The notes beneath the pieces are model-generated. The model was not told the origin of the DNA, ran no database searches, and worked only from the letters and a program-made list of their open reading frames with translations. Below are positions 14,601 to 25,932 of a stretch of 64,000 bases of DNA, one piece after another (position 1 is the stretch's first letter; every line of letters begins with the position of its first letter). Made by a program: the position numbers and the translations under genes. The DNA is from Pelodera strongyloides (lineage: Eukaryota; Nematoda; Chromadorea; Rhabditida; Rhabditidae). The DNA is taken from positions 1 through 64,000 of the forward strand of contig JAANDG010000151.1 in NCBI GenBank assembly GCA_036852015.1, read 5' to 3'.

Positions 14601-15895
14601 TTGTATTATGGACCATATTTTTCATTTATATTTTTAAAAGGACTGTTGTCGCGCGTTATTTTCATGTCAGCAACGCATAGCATAGATAACGCGTACTAAC
14701 AAACAATAACTCACACATACAGTACTTTTAATAAAAGAGCGCCACAACATATTCTGCTGGAACATGTTGCGGCGCACTTCTTCGATTATAGACCATATTT
14801 TTCATTTATATTTTTAAAAGGACTGTTGTCGCGCGTTATTTTCATGTCAGCAACGCATAGCATAGATAACGCGTACTGGCAGGTGACAGGAAGATAACTC
14901 ACGCATACAGTACTATTAATAAAAGAGCGCCACAATATATTCTGCTGGAAAATGTTGCGGCGCACTTCTTCTATTATATACCATATTTTCATTTTATAGT
15001 TTTTAAAAGGACTGTGGTCGCGCGTTATTTTCATGTCAGCAACGCATAGCATAGATAACGCGTACTAACAGAAAAATATCACGCATACAGTACTTTTTAT
15101 AAAAGAGCGCCACAACATATTCTGCTGGAAAATGTTGCGGCGCACATCTTGTGTTATAGACCATATTTTTTTATATTTTTAAAATGACTGTTGTCGCGAG
15201 TTATTTTCATGTCAGCAACGCATAGCATAGATAACGCGTACTGACAGGAAAATAACTCACGCATATTAATAAAAGAGCGCCACAACATATTCTGCTGGAA
15301 AATGTTGCGGCGCACGTCTTGTATTATCGACCATATTTTTCATTTTATATTTTTAAAAGGACTGTTGTTGCGCGTTATTTTCATGTCAGCAACGCATAGC
15401 ATAGATAACGCGTACTGACAGGAAGATAACTCACATATACAGTACTTTTTATAAAAGAGCGCCACAACATATTCTGCTGGAAAATATTGCGGCGCACATC
15501 TTGTATTATATACCATATTTTTCATTCTATATTTTGAAAAGGTATGTACACGTTATTTTAATGTCAGCAACACAACATAGATAGCGCGTGCTGGCAGAAA
15601 AATAACTCATGCATAGCATAGATAACGCGTGCTAACAGAAAAATATCACGCATACAGTACTTTTTATAAAAGAGCGCCACAACATATTCCGCTGGGAAAT
15701 GTTGCGGCGCGCATTTTGCATAGACCATATTTTTCATTTTATATTTTTAAAAGGACACTGCTGTCGCGCGTTATTTTCGTGTCAGCAACGCATAGCATAG
15801 ATAACGCGTGCTTGCAGAAAAATAACTCGCGCATACAGTACTTTTAATAAAAGAGCGCCACAACATATCCTGCTGGAAAATGTTGCGGCGCGCTA

Positions 15896-16050
15896 TTTCT
15901 GTGAATATTGTTTGTTTGTTTTTTTATTTTAAAAGGACTATATGGACACGTTATTTTCATGTACGTAACAGAAAATACCATCATGCATATAACCGTTTAA
16001 GATAATGCGCCACAACTTAACTTGCTGGAAAATGCTTTACACACGCGCGC
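15896..16050 (-). repeat. Degenerate edge of the satellite
   Basis: Diverged satellite pieces remain recognisable, for example AAAAGGACTATATGGACACG and a palindrome relic near 16007-16035. Beyond about 16050 no satellite similarity is seen. Confidence 0.7.
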
Positions 16051-16777
16051 AAGCTCACAATTGGTCTTTCCGAATATATCTCCTAACATCGATAATTAGC
16101 TCTTTAGCCCGACGGGGAAATTTGTGATAACCTTCACGGATATTAAATACTCACAAGTCATAACTAAACAATGAATGAAATGAAGTAATGCAAACAAAGC
16201 ATAATAAAATACTCAAAACACATCAAAATCAACTACAAACCACAAATTCAACGCACAACAAAATACAGTACAAAATAATCGGGTACAATGCAACACAACG
16301 AGCAAAGATTTTATTGTTTGAAAAACAACTTAAAACAGCTAGCCTTCCTACTTTTATTCATCCTACGAAAAATATTAGAAATTTTTGGACGGCTTTCTAC
16401 AGTAGCTTCTAACACTCACCCTCACTAGTGTTTAAAACTGGGTACAACTTCAAGGAGTTATACTCTGAATGTGCTAATATAAATGATAAACCAACCTCCC
16501 GTATCCTCGGCCCACGTGAAATTGTTAATAGCAACCCATCTTTCGGTCATCGTCCACGAATTCCTGCAGAAGAAACTTGGTTTTAGTATAGAGCACAAAA
16601 CTATTTATATCCAAACGCAATATAAACATTCCTTGGATAGCTACTACATTCGTGAAAAGATGAGGAGTAGTAGTTTCCTTTGTTAACATAGCTTGGGTCT
16701 ACAGAACGTGCAAAGTAGCGTAGTATTATAACGTGACGTTGCAGCCAACCTTTTGTGTCCGGAACTAAAAAATTGCG
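16051..16777. other. Non-repetitive stretch, nothing recognised
   Basis: AT-rich DNA with short ORFs of biased composition only. I see no convincing exon, RNA or element. Confidence 0.5.
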
Positions 16778-16921
16778 ATGGACGGACAAATCCTCCTCAT
16801 GCTTCTCATCTTTTCCATAGCTGTCGCATTCGTAGTCGCCGCCCAGTCCTCGAGTTCCTGCAACTATGTTCACTTAAAATTTAAATTTGTTTTACGCTTC
16901 AAGAGCGTGCACCTTTATTGA
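16778..16921 (+). CDS. Possible signal-peptide exon or mini-gene
   Basis: An ORF of 47 codons starts with MDGQILLMLLIFSIAVAFVV and continues AAQSSSSC. It has a short polar N-terminus, a hydrophobic core of about 16 residues, small residues at a plausible cleavage site (VAA-QS) and a Ser/Cys stretch after it. That is the layout of a secretory signal peptide. The rest (NYVHLKFKFVLRFKSVHLY) then stops. The ORF could be a short secreted peptide or a first exon spliced onward, but I could not find a convincing partner exon on the plus strand. There is no family match. A chance hydrophobic ORF is the main alternative. Confidence 0.25.
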   Translation: MDGQILLMLLIFSIAVAFVVAAQSSSSCNYVHLKFKFVLRFKSVHLY

Positions 16922-17683
16922 ACGGTGAAAATACAGATTCATTGTTTGCTTATGACATGTTCCGCAGAGGTCCTGAGCAGTAGGCAGTTTAGAAATAACA
17001 AATAACTAGTGTAATTATACCGATTATATGTTAATGCGTTACAAGTGATATCATCACAACATTTTATGGTCGAAAAATCAATAATCACAATATGCTTCAT
17101 GTTCAGCGAGTTCCACATCACTTTATGCAGTGAGAAAAAGATCTCCACAGCGTTCTGTTCTGCAGCACAAAATGCAGCTACACGTAATTATTTTCGGAAT
17201 CCACCTAGCATTGTCTAGAAGAAAAGGTTAAAAGCAGAATAAATGACGAATATAAACTCACTGCACACGGTTGGATACTCACATGGCTGCTACTGGCACC
17301 TCCCTCAATCGTCCAGAATGTGCACGGACACCTAAAGAGAGTACAGAAATTAAGACTGCTTTTCACGATCTGAATTGAAGTTCTCAGTTCTCATCCTCTA
17401 ACAGAAACGGAAGTTAGATAAGAAAACAGAAGCGCGAATGTTGCTTGCACCACCACACACAGACTACACACAAGAAATCATCAGTCAAATGTTTGAAGCT
17501 CAGCTCAGACCAAGTGCAAGTGTAAATGTGTACACATTTAGTGAAACATATCCATATGTCCCCTATTACTAAACGTTTCTGACACAATCAAACACCGCTC
17601 ACAAACGTGATCTTAGGAATAAAAATATGAACCGTGGGCAAAACACAAAATATATCATGAACAAAATTCAAGGGTTAATTACC

Positions 17684-17816
17684 TTTCTTTAAAACAGAGA
17701 GGGCCACAGTAATGGGATGCAAGCTTCTATGTTGCAGACTTGCTGCAGACCGCAGACGCAGACAGTTGGCTTATCGACTCGGTGTTCAAAGTCAGTGACG
17801 AAATGGTCGTAGATAC
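17684..17816 (-). other. Exon-like segment D1 (minus strand)
   Basis: It is bounded by a good acceptor (GTTTTAG) and a GT donor (GTAATT) on the minus strand. In one frame it encodes IYDHFVTDFEHRVDKPTVCV, then runs to a stop shortly before the donor. The segment at 18197-18293 encodes a similar peptide (shared pattern H-x-V-x2-x-EHR). The two are duplicates of one exon or of a decaying gene. No protein family is recognised. Confidence 0.3.
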
Positions 17817-18196
17817 CTAAAACAATTTCCATATGAACCTGAAGTCTAATTAGGTTGTTATACAACTAGCCGGGACGATACGATCCCTGTCATAGTATAG
17901 TCAGGTCAGAAGCGAGTTCACAGTTCACAGATATAATGTGATCACTGTCAACATAACCCTACTCCAGTATCGCTAATATTATCGCTATCCAGTATTGCTA
18001 ACATAACCGACATTCCGAATACGTAGGGTTTTCGTTTAAAACAATTTGTTTTCGTATAAACAATGGGGTTCAGAAATCTTTTGTAATGATCTCATTGTCA
18101 GCATAGGGCATAAATGCAACATCCCAACAATGTGACGGAGCGCAGTAATGAATTGTCGTCGTTAGCAAATTAGCAAACTATACCCGAAGTGATTAC

Positions 18197-18293
18197 CTTA
18201 AATCAGAACACAGCCAACGATGCGGAAAGGCAAATGTTGTACAGTGTTCGTGAGTCGGTGTTCACAGCCAATGACGGAATGAGAGTAGGATGC
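18197..18293 (-). other. Exon-like segment D2 (minus strand)
   Basis: Flanked by the acceptor TTGTTTCAG and the donor GTAATC. The open frame reads ASYSHSVIGCEHRLTNTVQH and ends in a TAA just before the donor. It is similar to D1 in DNA (the acceptor side is alike) and peptide. It is probably a relic or a terminal exon of an unrecognised family. Confidence 0.3.
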
Positions 18294-18508
18294 CTGAAAC
18301 AAATTACCGACGGATTTTTGAGTAACAATAGTAGCAATTATGAGCGGCTTATGATTCTGTAAAAAAAACCTACTAGTATAGAGGAAAGGGTAACCAATAG
18401 GAATTTCATGACAGTAGTTTTGTCAGTGTTTTATTATCTACAAAGCACATTCGTTAAGAAGGCATCAAAAAGGACCAACCTATATTATCATTCCGTAAAG
18501 GTAAAGTT

Positions 18509-18868
18509 TCAAATAGCCGTTTCGTACTCTGTCCACTTGACAACAAACGGCTTCCCTCTTCTCGAGTAGATCGGTGGAAATTCCAACACTTCGCTCAAAG
18601 TAACAAAGAAATATCGTTGAAAACAATTATTTGGTCCATAAAATAAAGGCCAATGAGTGAAGTGAGGTTTAAGGTCGTAAATAAGAAACACTACTTGGCT
18701 ACATTGCGCGATTGTGCACTCACAATTATCGCATAAAATATTAACAATACTCACAGTGGGCGGGCCGCCCTTTCCAAAGCCGATGGATGACCACTGTACA
18801 TGCTCCATGCCCTGTTGTTGTGGAGAAGAGTGCTGGAAATAATAATGGACTATGCACTCACTAATCAT
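18509..18868 (-). other. Unrecognised 119-codon ORF, possibly two exons and an intron
   Basis: This is the longest minus-strand ORF of the 16-19 kb stretch. It contains a possible donor after GKGGPPT (GTGAGTATTG), so the second half may be intron. The peptide is rich in aromatic and cysteine residues (MEHVQWSSIGFGKGGPPT in the first part). There is no family match. It sits in a region of other minus-strand exon-like pieces, which slightly favours a real or once-real exon. Confidence 0.2.
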
Positions 18869-19384
18869 TTAGACTGTGAGAAAATCATTAATAAGGGGAA
18901 AATAAGTACAAAAGGAAATCAAACATACCAGTGAGAGTTGTCACGGTACTCTTGATCTTCCTGTCGAACCTCATATCCTGAAGAAGTCCGTAGAATAACC
19001 TGAACATGCAAATTCGTCCAAACAACCGTAATTAGAGCCTTCAATTCCTAGGTGCAACTCACGTAACACGAAGAGTAAACAGTTGTACATATATCATGGA
19101 GCAGCTGTTATACGCATAAAAAATGACAAAATGAAAGGACAGAACTAACCCACACCATGCATCCACGGAACGCATGATGCTGATGCATCACAGATCGGTC
19201 CATAACACGTCCACTGCCGGGTCCACAACCTCTTCGAACAAATTTGACGTCCATCACATTGCTCAATGAGTGACAGATATAGAACAGCTATTTGTTTTAT
19301 TCCCAGCAATATACTTTTTATTAGGTTTTTGCATGACTACGCCGCACACGTTGGGGAAAAGTTTCAAAACGGTTGCAATTGAGA

Positions 19385-19780
19385 ACGATTGTAAGTGTAC
19401 AGAAGGTGCCACAAACGTTCCCAGCAGAAACATTTGTGACACCGCCTATATAAGCGGTGTTCCGCACTCCTTCAAAACGAAAGAGAGCGAACAACAACTT
19501 CGATTAGAACAAGATACACTAATTTACATCGGCCAAAGTAATTTGGCGCAAAAAGGCATGCCACAAAAGTTCCCAGCAGTAACTTTCGTGACACTGCCTA
19601 TAAATAACGCGGCGTTCAGCACTCCTTCAAAACGAAAGAGTACCAACCGCCCATTTTGGGTAGGACAAGGTGCACTAGAATTACTTCGGCCAAAGTAATT
19701 TAGCATACCGATACTAAGTTTACTAAGTAAGTAACAGGAGTTTCCAGCAGAAACAACTGTGACCAGTTTTACGGAGAAGG
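19385..19780. repeat. Tandem hairpin repeat with TATA-like motifs
   Basis: Two clear copies (from about 19411 and 19562, about 152 bp apart) and a partial third (from about 19736) share an imperfect palindrome of the form CCACAAAAGTTCCCAGCAG followed by AACTTTCGTGACAC. A TATA-like run (CTATATAAG or CTATAAATAA) and CACTCCTTCAAAACGAAAGAG-type sequence follow. The ORF across it is a by-product of the repeat. Confidence 0.7.
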
Positions 19781-19979
19781 GGAGATCAAGTGCGGCGTTT
19801 TTGGTTTTCTCCCACTTCACTACCGGGACGCCACCGACAATGAAGCGGGAGAGATCCTACACATTATTTATTAAAAGAAACAAATGACGAAACTCGTAGT
19901 TAGAACTGGGTTTCACTCCTGCAGGGAGGGACTCCGGAACGTGGCCGAGCATCCTTGTTGCATTCGTCGTTCGTCTAAA

Positions 19980-20465
19980 AAAAAAGTATAGTTAGTCTGG
20001 TAGGAAAAAATAATAATAAAAAAAAAAAATAAACAAAAAAATAAAAAATAAATAACAAATAAAACGTAAAAAATAAAAAAATAAAAAAAAAAAAAAAAAA
20101 AAACAAAAACAAAAAATATAAAAAAACATAAAACAACACAATAAAAATAAAAAACACAAACAAATAAAAAAACATAAAACAACACAATAAAAATAAAAAA
20201 CACAAACAAATAAAAAAAAACAATAAAAAACAACAACTAAAACAATAAAAAAAAACCACAACAACAATAAAAAATACACAACACAACAATAAAATAAGAC
20301 ACAACAACAATAAAAAAAAACACAACAACAATAAAAAATACACAACACAACAATAAAAAATACACAACAACAATAAAAAATACACAAAAAAAAATACACA
20401 ACAACAATAAAAAAACACAATAACAATAAAAAAACAACACAACACAACAATAAAACAACACAAAT
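19980..20465. repeat. A-rich low-complexity tract
   Basis: Long runs of A and short AACAACAATAAAAA-type units. The Phe/Leu-rich minus-strand ORFs here are artefacts of composition. Confidence 0.9.
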
Positions 20466-20595
20466 ATGTACACTATATACAGCAAGAGGGGTGAGTAATG
20501 GTGAGTAAAATATGTACACTATATATATAATATATACAGGGGGGGGGATATGTACACTACTATATACAGGGGGCTAGTGAGTAACGAGAAAGGAA

Positions 20596-20653
<58 letters not shown>

Positions 20654-21660
20654 TATATACAAAATATGTACACTATATATATACCGGGGGGATATGTACA
20701 CTACTACATACAGGGGGCTAGCGAGCAACGAGAAAGAAATATACACTATATACAAAATATGTACAATATATACAGGGGGGGGATATGTCAACTACTATAT
20801 ACAGGGGCTAGTGAGTAACGAGAAATAGATATACACTATATACAAAATATGTACACTATATATATGTACAATATATACAGGGGGGGGGTATGTAAACTAC
20901 TATATACAGGGGGCTAGTGAGTAACGAGAAAGAAATATACTATATACAAAATATTAACCATTTAATATATATATATATATTATAATATATATATATATAT
21001 ATATATACATGGGGGGGGGGAATATGTACAACTACTATATACAGGGGGCTATTGAGTAAACGAAAGAAATATACACTATATATAAAATATATACAATATA
21101 TATATTATATTATATATAATATATATCTATATATTATATATATATATATAAAAAAAAAAAGGGGGAGGGGGGGGGGGGGGATATGTACACTACTATATAC
21201 AGGGGGCTAGTGAGTAACGAGAGAGATTATATTATATAAAAAAAATATTACACTATATATATATATATAATATATACATGGGGGATATGTACACTACTAT
21301 ATACAGGGCAGGGGGCTAGTGAGTAACGAGAAAGATATATATACATAGATACAAAAATATTACACATATATATATATATATAAAAAAAAAAAAAAAATGG
21401 GGGGGGGGGGGGGTATGTACACTACTATATACAGGGGGCTAGTGAGTAACGAGAAAGAGATAAACATAGATACACTATATACATGGGGTGGAAAGGAGTT
21501 AGTGAGTAGCGAGAAAATATGTACACTATATACAGTAATGTGGGAGGGTGAGTAAGGCGTGAATAAGTGAGTAAAATATTTACACTCTACAGTAAGGTGG
21601 GGGGGGGGGGAATAGAGATATCTACACTATACAAAATGGGGAGGGTGAGGGATGAGCTAA
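20466..21660. repeat. Minisatellite of 95-150 bp units with TA and G runs
   Basis: The block ATGTACACTACTATATACAG followed by GGGGGCTAGTGAGTAACGAG recurs near 20548, 20692, 20786, 20890, 21026, 21180, 21286 and 21415. Copies are separated by (TA)n runs of variable length and by G runs. Copies decay to the right into G-rich sequence with TACACTATA motifs up to about 21960. Confidence 0.85.
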
Positions 21661-22079
21661 CAAGAAAAAAAGATATCTACACTATAAAGTATAGGGGGGG
21701 GGTAAGAATGGGGTGAGAGCACGAGGTTAAGAAGGTGACTGTGGAGGATGAGTTAGGGTGAGTTAACTAGAAGAAAAATCTACACTATACATTTTCCTTA
21801 CAGAGGGTAAGAGGTGGGGTGAGAAAGAGGTGAGTTAAGAGGGGTTTAAGGGGGGCTGAAAGACTATACACTACACGGAAAGGGAAGGGGGCTGAAAGAA
21901 AAATATCTACACTATACGGTAAGGCGGGGGCTTGAGAAGAAAAAATCTACACAATACAGTACAAGGGGGTGTAAGAGGAGAGAATAAATCTGGAGGGGAA
22001 GTGGGTGTGGGTGATGACTTGAATAGGAGTGATAAAGAATATTAACAGTGTTAGGAGTAACTTCTCTTTACTTTGTTAA

Positions 22080-22366
22080 TCATCGCACACAGACGTGACG
22101 GAGAAATACTGTAACCGTCTGAACTGTCATTGAGGGTCTGACTGCAGGATCCCCCGAAGGAGCCATTGCAGTCAGTTCTGAGCTACCGAAGTAGTTTGCC
22201 TAGATGTATAGGCCTTCTTTTAGACGTGACGGAGAAGTACTGTAAAAGTGTAAACTTTTGAACTGTACTGTCCTTGAGGGCCTGACTGCGGTGTCCCCCG
22301 AAGGAGCCCCTGCAGCCAGTTTTGAGCTACCGAAGTAGTGCGCCTAGATGATACATATATAGGCCA
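22080..22366. repeat. Two-copy repeat with a strong hairpin
   Basis: Copy 1 (about 22091-22215) and copy 2 (about 22222-22363) both run from GACGTGACGGAGAA to CTACCGAAGTAG and CCTAGATG. Each holds an inverted repeat in which GACTGCAGGATCCCCC and GAGCCATTGCAGTC (copy 1) can pair around a GAAG loop. A structured RNA or a SINE-like unit is possible, but no known RNA family is recognised. Confidence 0.6.
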
Positions 22367-22471
22367 TCTTTTTTGATCACGGAATGGACAACCAGACCTG
22401 ATTCATTCAAACTTCCCAAGTTTTCACACCTGGTACCGTTTTTACACCCGGTAGGTGCAAAGGTGCAACCA

Positions 22472-22521
22472 GTAGCGCGCGGAAATTGAACCCGTAGCGT
22501 TAACACCACGCTACATGATGG
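22472..22521 (-). other. tRNA-promoter-like sequence
   Basis: The minus strand reads TAGCGTGGTGTTAACGC, like a pol III A box, then TAC and GGGTTCAATTTCC, like a B box. The spacing is far shorter than in a tRNA and no cloverleaf can be drawn. It may be a tRNA-derived SINE relic or chance. Confidence 0.25.
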
Positions 22522-24015
22522 TCAAAAAAAGTAGGATCCAAAATTTATTTGTTCGCAGTCGTCTGGTTTCTTCATTTTCCAATCCAGGGCGGTGTCTCTC
22601 AGCCAGTGCGACATATGCCCCGTAGTGAGGAGTAGATCGTAGTGCGTAGGGAAACGAGGAGTGAGGAGTAGGTTGTAGTCCGTAGGGAAACGGCAACTGT
22701 TGTAGGCAGGGAAGACGGAACGCAGGCTTACAGACAGATTGCAGAGCGAGGAGTTCATCCGAAGACTTTATTTCCGGTGGTGTCGATGGTTGCAAGGTGT
22801 TGGCACTCAGCGGGATCGGAATCCGGATCGCATCGTCACATGCGAAAGAGAAATGGATAACAAAGCGATAACAGAGCGAAAAAAGTAAACGGAAGCCAAA
22901 AAAGGGAGCATGAACTCAAGCTAAAAGCAAAAACAAAACAAAACTTTTAAGAAGTGAGAGAAATTCCCCTACAAAAATCGCGCTACTTTTCTGCTCTGCT
23001 CAAACGACTAAACATTAATCGTAACCATGCAATAATATAAGTGAACTAGTGAACTGAAACTTTTGAAAAAAAAACTGAAAAAAAAAAAACAGAATGAAGG
23101 GGGAACAACGAAAGGATGAACTGTGAAGTGGACAAAACAGAACCTTGAGCGTCTATAAAGAGAAAACAAAGAAAATCTTAAAAAAAAAAGGAACAAACAA
23201 ATCGAGGTGCTTCGCAGGCTACTATAAATCTTAACTATTAGCACGCAAGAATAGAATGCACTGAATGTAAGCCTTAAAAATTGCGAATGAAAATGAAGGA
23301 AGGAACAAAGAGATTAACTATTTAGAAACATTACTAAACGTAACGTAACCCAAGCAAAAAAATTGAACAGCAAAAGTGTGCACTGTTTGCAGGTGTTTTG
23401 GTTTTGAATCGAAAATCACTTTCTAATAACCCGCAAGCAAGCAAGCAAGCAAGCATGTAAACATTTCACGAAAACTGGTTTTGCATACAACATATTAAGA
23501 ACAACATATTAAGAACAATTTTCTCAAAACGTACACGTTCTCAAGCAATCAGCAGGTGATTGCGCGCTTACTTTACAAATAATTGATTTTTCTTCGAAAA
23601 ATAAGCAATAAAAAATGAACGAAAAAAGTAGACCGAAGGAAGCCTTTTCAAAAAAAACGGATAGTCTCCAAGAGTAACACTACGAACACCAAATAAACGC
23701 ACAGATTCGCTTCTAAACAGTATCCACCATAGTGACGCACAGTGCACTGTAAACCAAGGGCGCAGTGTTGAGAGAAGGCAGATAAAGTAGATCCTCAGAC
23801 AGAGTTCAGAGTTGATACACATATTGCCCTCTTCTGCTTCTGGACATGTCGTCACGCCCTTAACAAAATAAGAGGTAATCTATGTAAAAAATGTAAACAT
23901 TAACAAAAACAATGAATGAAACCGAGTATGCGTCAGCTACAATGGTACAAAACGACCATATCTCCTAAATGAAAGAATTATTGGAAGAATTTTATCAACA
24001 GGTTGATAAGCTTAC
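22522..24015. other. No recognised gene
   Basis: AT-rich DNA. A short direct repeat (GAGGAGTAG with GTAGGGAAACG) is seen at 22628-22692, AAGC copies at 23429-23450 and poly-A runs at 23068-23190. A minus-strand ORF at 23568-23855 contains CLRIYFICLLSTLRPWF, which is weakly like the exon-like pieces further right but is not supported by good splice sites. Confidence 0.4.
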
Positions 24016-24128
24016 CGGAAATTGACACAAAAGTCCACGTTACTACGTAGAAGTCAACAGTGGCGGAGTCGGCGGCGAGGATGTGGCGCACTCGCAGCCC
24101 GTGAGGCACCAAGTTGACAAGAGTGAGC
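24016..24128 (-). other. Candidate exon, minus strand
   Basis: A frame without stops between an AG acceptor (TTTTTGTGAG, not pyrimidine-perfect) and the donor GTAAGC encodes a peptide starting LTLVNLVPHGLRVRHILAAD and ending WTFVSIS, with phases 1 in and 1 out. The GC content is higher than the surroundings. No family is recognised. A symmetric phase 1-1 exon fits the exon series further right, but sequence similarity to it is weak. Confidence 0.35.
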
Positions 24129-25313
24129 CTCACAAAAAGGTAAAAGGGGAAGCTTCACTTTCCGGTAGCCTCTAGCCAGACTATCAGCTACCTTGTTCTT
24201 GTTGTACAGTTCCTTGATCACAATGCAAGTTTCGACACCTAAAACAGTAGATTAGATACACCATACAGGCATTAATAGGAAACTACGAGACAATGGCAAT
24301 GGCAAAAATTGCCGTATTTTCCGTAAAGGTCAACAAAAACACATGAATATTAGCTGGTACGGTCAATATACAAAATGAAGTTAATACATTTAAAAAAAGC
24401 TTACCCAGAATTGAGCTTCATCTAGAGCCGCTAATTCCACCGGACCATGTCGATCATCCAAATCTTGGCAGAGACAGAATAGACAACCAAGACCAGGCTC
24501 ACATAAAACTCCCAACCCAACGTCATCACTCAGAGCACGACAGCAATTTAAAGCGTTTGTGAAACTCTAAAATGATTTGTTTAAGACGCATTAGTGGATT
24601 ACGTCTTTAAAACATGCTTTGCGTGAGAGTGCAAGTAATCAACAAAAGAAAAATATTGCTGAAAGGGTGAAAATACTTACCGTAGCAAGTAGCAACGCAA
24701 TCCTGCCGCTTTTCCAGTCGCACACACACACATGAGTCGAACGATTTCCAATTAGTGTATCTAAAAGATAAGTACTATATCACTGAGGGCACACAATTAA
24801 AGAAGACACATATATGTATCCATATGTCAAGAAACACTCGTAATCGTAAAAAAGGGGTTCCCCAGTTCCCCCGCCATTTGCAAGAACTGATAAATGTCTT
24901 GCATCACTTCTTCTACAGTCTACAGTTCTATTCCAATCACTTTGTTTCAATTTGTTTATAATATGTAGTTTCGTTTAAAATAGGTCCTAACCTTCAAATT
25001 TACATATCCCGCTGGATATTTGCTTCCACTATAACATCTCCTGACACACGCTACATCATATGCGATGAAAAGGGTCAACTGACGAGACTACAGAATCGTC
25101 AACTCCACGGTACAGTATCCGGCACTGAAAGTGGAATATTTGAGATTACAGTAACACGGCTAAACTGGGAGAATTGATTTTGACTGGGGGATACCTAAAC
25201 TACAATCCATTAAGCTTATTTTCCCAAACACAAAACAGCTATATGAACACATAAACTTGAGTCGCTGACGACTCTAATCACAATTCAAAACAAACCATTG
25301 TGTTACAACTTAC

Positions 25314-25467
25314 AACGGACTCGTCGCATCGGTTCAAGGGCAGCGAATATGTTTCAGGCAACGCACAAGTCCAAAGAGCTCGGAGGTTCATGTTTGAGAA
25401 GAATCCGTGGCGGCGGAATTCTCGTAGACGCACGATGACGTCGATGACACTCCAGCAGTTATCAATC
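25314..25467 (-). other. Candidate exon, minus strand (51 open codons)
   Basis: Bounded by the acceptor TTTTTTGAATTCAG and the donor GTAAGTTG on the minus strand. The 154 bp give one broken codon plus 51 open codons, starting IDNCWSVIDVIVRLREFRRH and ending LPLNRCDESV. The IDVI/VDYR-like section resembles AFIDVVADYRLLLES in 37848-38010, so it may belong to the same unrecognised family. The start and the neighbouring exons are unknown. Confidence 0.4.
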
Positions 25468-25765
25468 CTGAATTCAAAAAATACGTAAACACAGAGACCG
25501 TAATTTTAGTAATTGACAAACAGAAAACCACGGTAGTTTGGTAAAAGTACACATTACCCATACAAGTTAATGCGTTAAAAGTGTAAAGCATACCTAGTAG
25601 TCAGCTCGTCAGCTGCTCTGATCTGCACGCAAATGAGTCACGACCTCCGTACTTCGTACGCATAGAAAGAAGTTCGACTCTCTGCCTCTACCATTGTCGT
25701 GTGCCGGTCACGCGAAATCTAAAGAAAGATGCACACATTTAAAATAACGAATTTCTTATACTTAA

Positions 25766-25928
25766 AGCGAAATGCTAGCCACTTTGGAAAACTTGCATAT
25801 GATAAGCAAATCCTATGTATCCTACGCTAATTTTGTACGATTGCCGTGGACCATCGTACAAAATTAGCATAGGATACATAGGATTTGCTTATCGTATGCA
25901 AATTTTCCAAAGGGGCTAGCATTTCGCT
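25766..25928. mobile_element. Palindromic TTAA-flanked MITE
   Basis: The 163-bp near-perfect palindrome begins AGCGAAATGCTAGCC and ends GGCTAGCATTTCGCT. It is flanked by TTAA on both sides (25762-25765 and 25929-25932), the target used by piggyBac-type transposases. The copy at 58071-58233 has the same length and is closely similar. Confidence 0.85.
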
Positions 25929-25932
25929 TTAA

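Larger units (their letters stand above)
3681..15895 (-). repeat. ~180-bp satellite array, right arm (inverted)
   Basis: This is the same satellite as 1-2748 on the other strand, about 65-70 units. The core reads GCCACAACATATTCTGCTGG followed by AAAATGTTGCGGC. Some unit variants recur as blocks, which indicates amplification of multi-unit segments. For example the 8719-8976 block reappears at 13384-13641 and, nearly complete, from about 12002. Short units (such as 5486-5590) show internal deletions. Confidence 0.95.

Noticed and set aside
532..15052. Many ORFs of 60-175 codons within the satellite, with a recurring peptide of 60 residues
   Set aside because: They follow the 180-bp unit (a multiple of three), change frame at every indel and include TATA-like and A-rich joints. 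There is no start context or splicing logic, so they are a by-product of the repeat.
3700..15895. Heat-shock elements in the satellite (TTCTGCTGGAA)
   Set aside because: The TTC and GAA pentamers are not at the 5-bp spacing required for heat-shock factor binding.
1..16050. CRISPR-like array
   Set aside because: Units of about 180 bp are contiguous and have no unique spacers; the DNA is from an animal.
19913..20519. Long Phe/Leu/Cys-rich minus-strand ORFs that look like membrane proteins
   Set aside because: They are the complement of an A-rich AACAAC tract and of no informational complexity.
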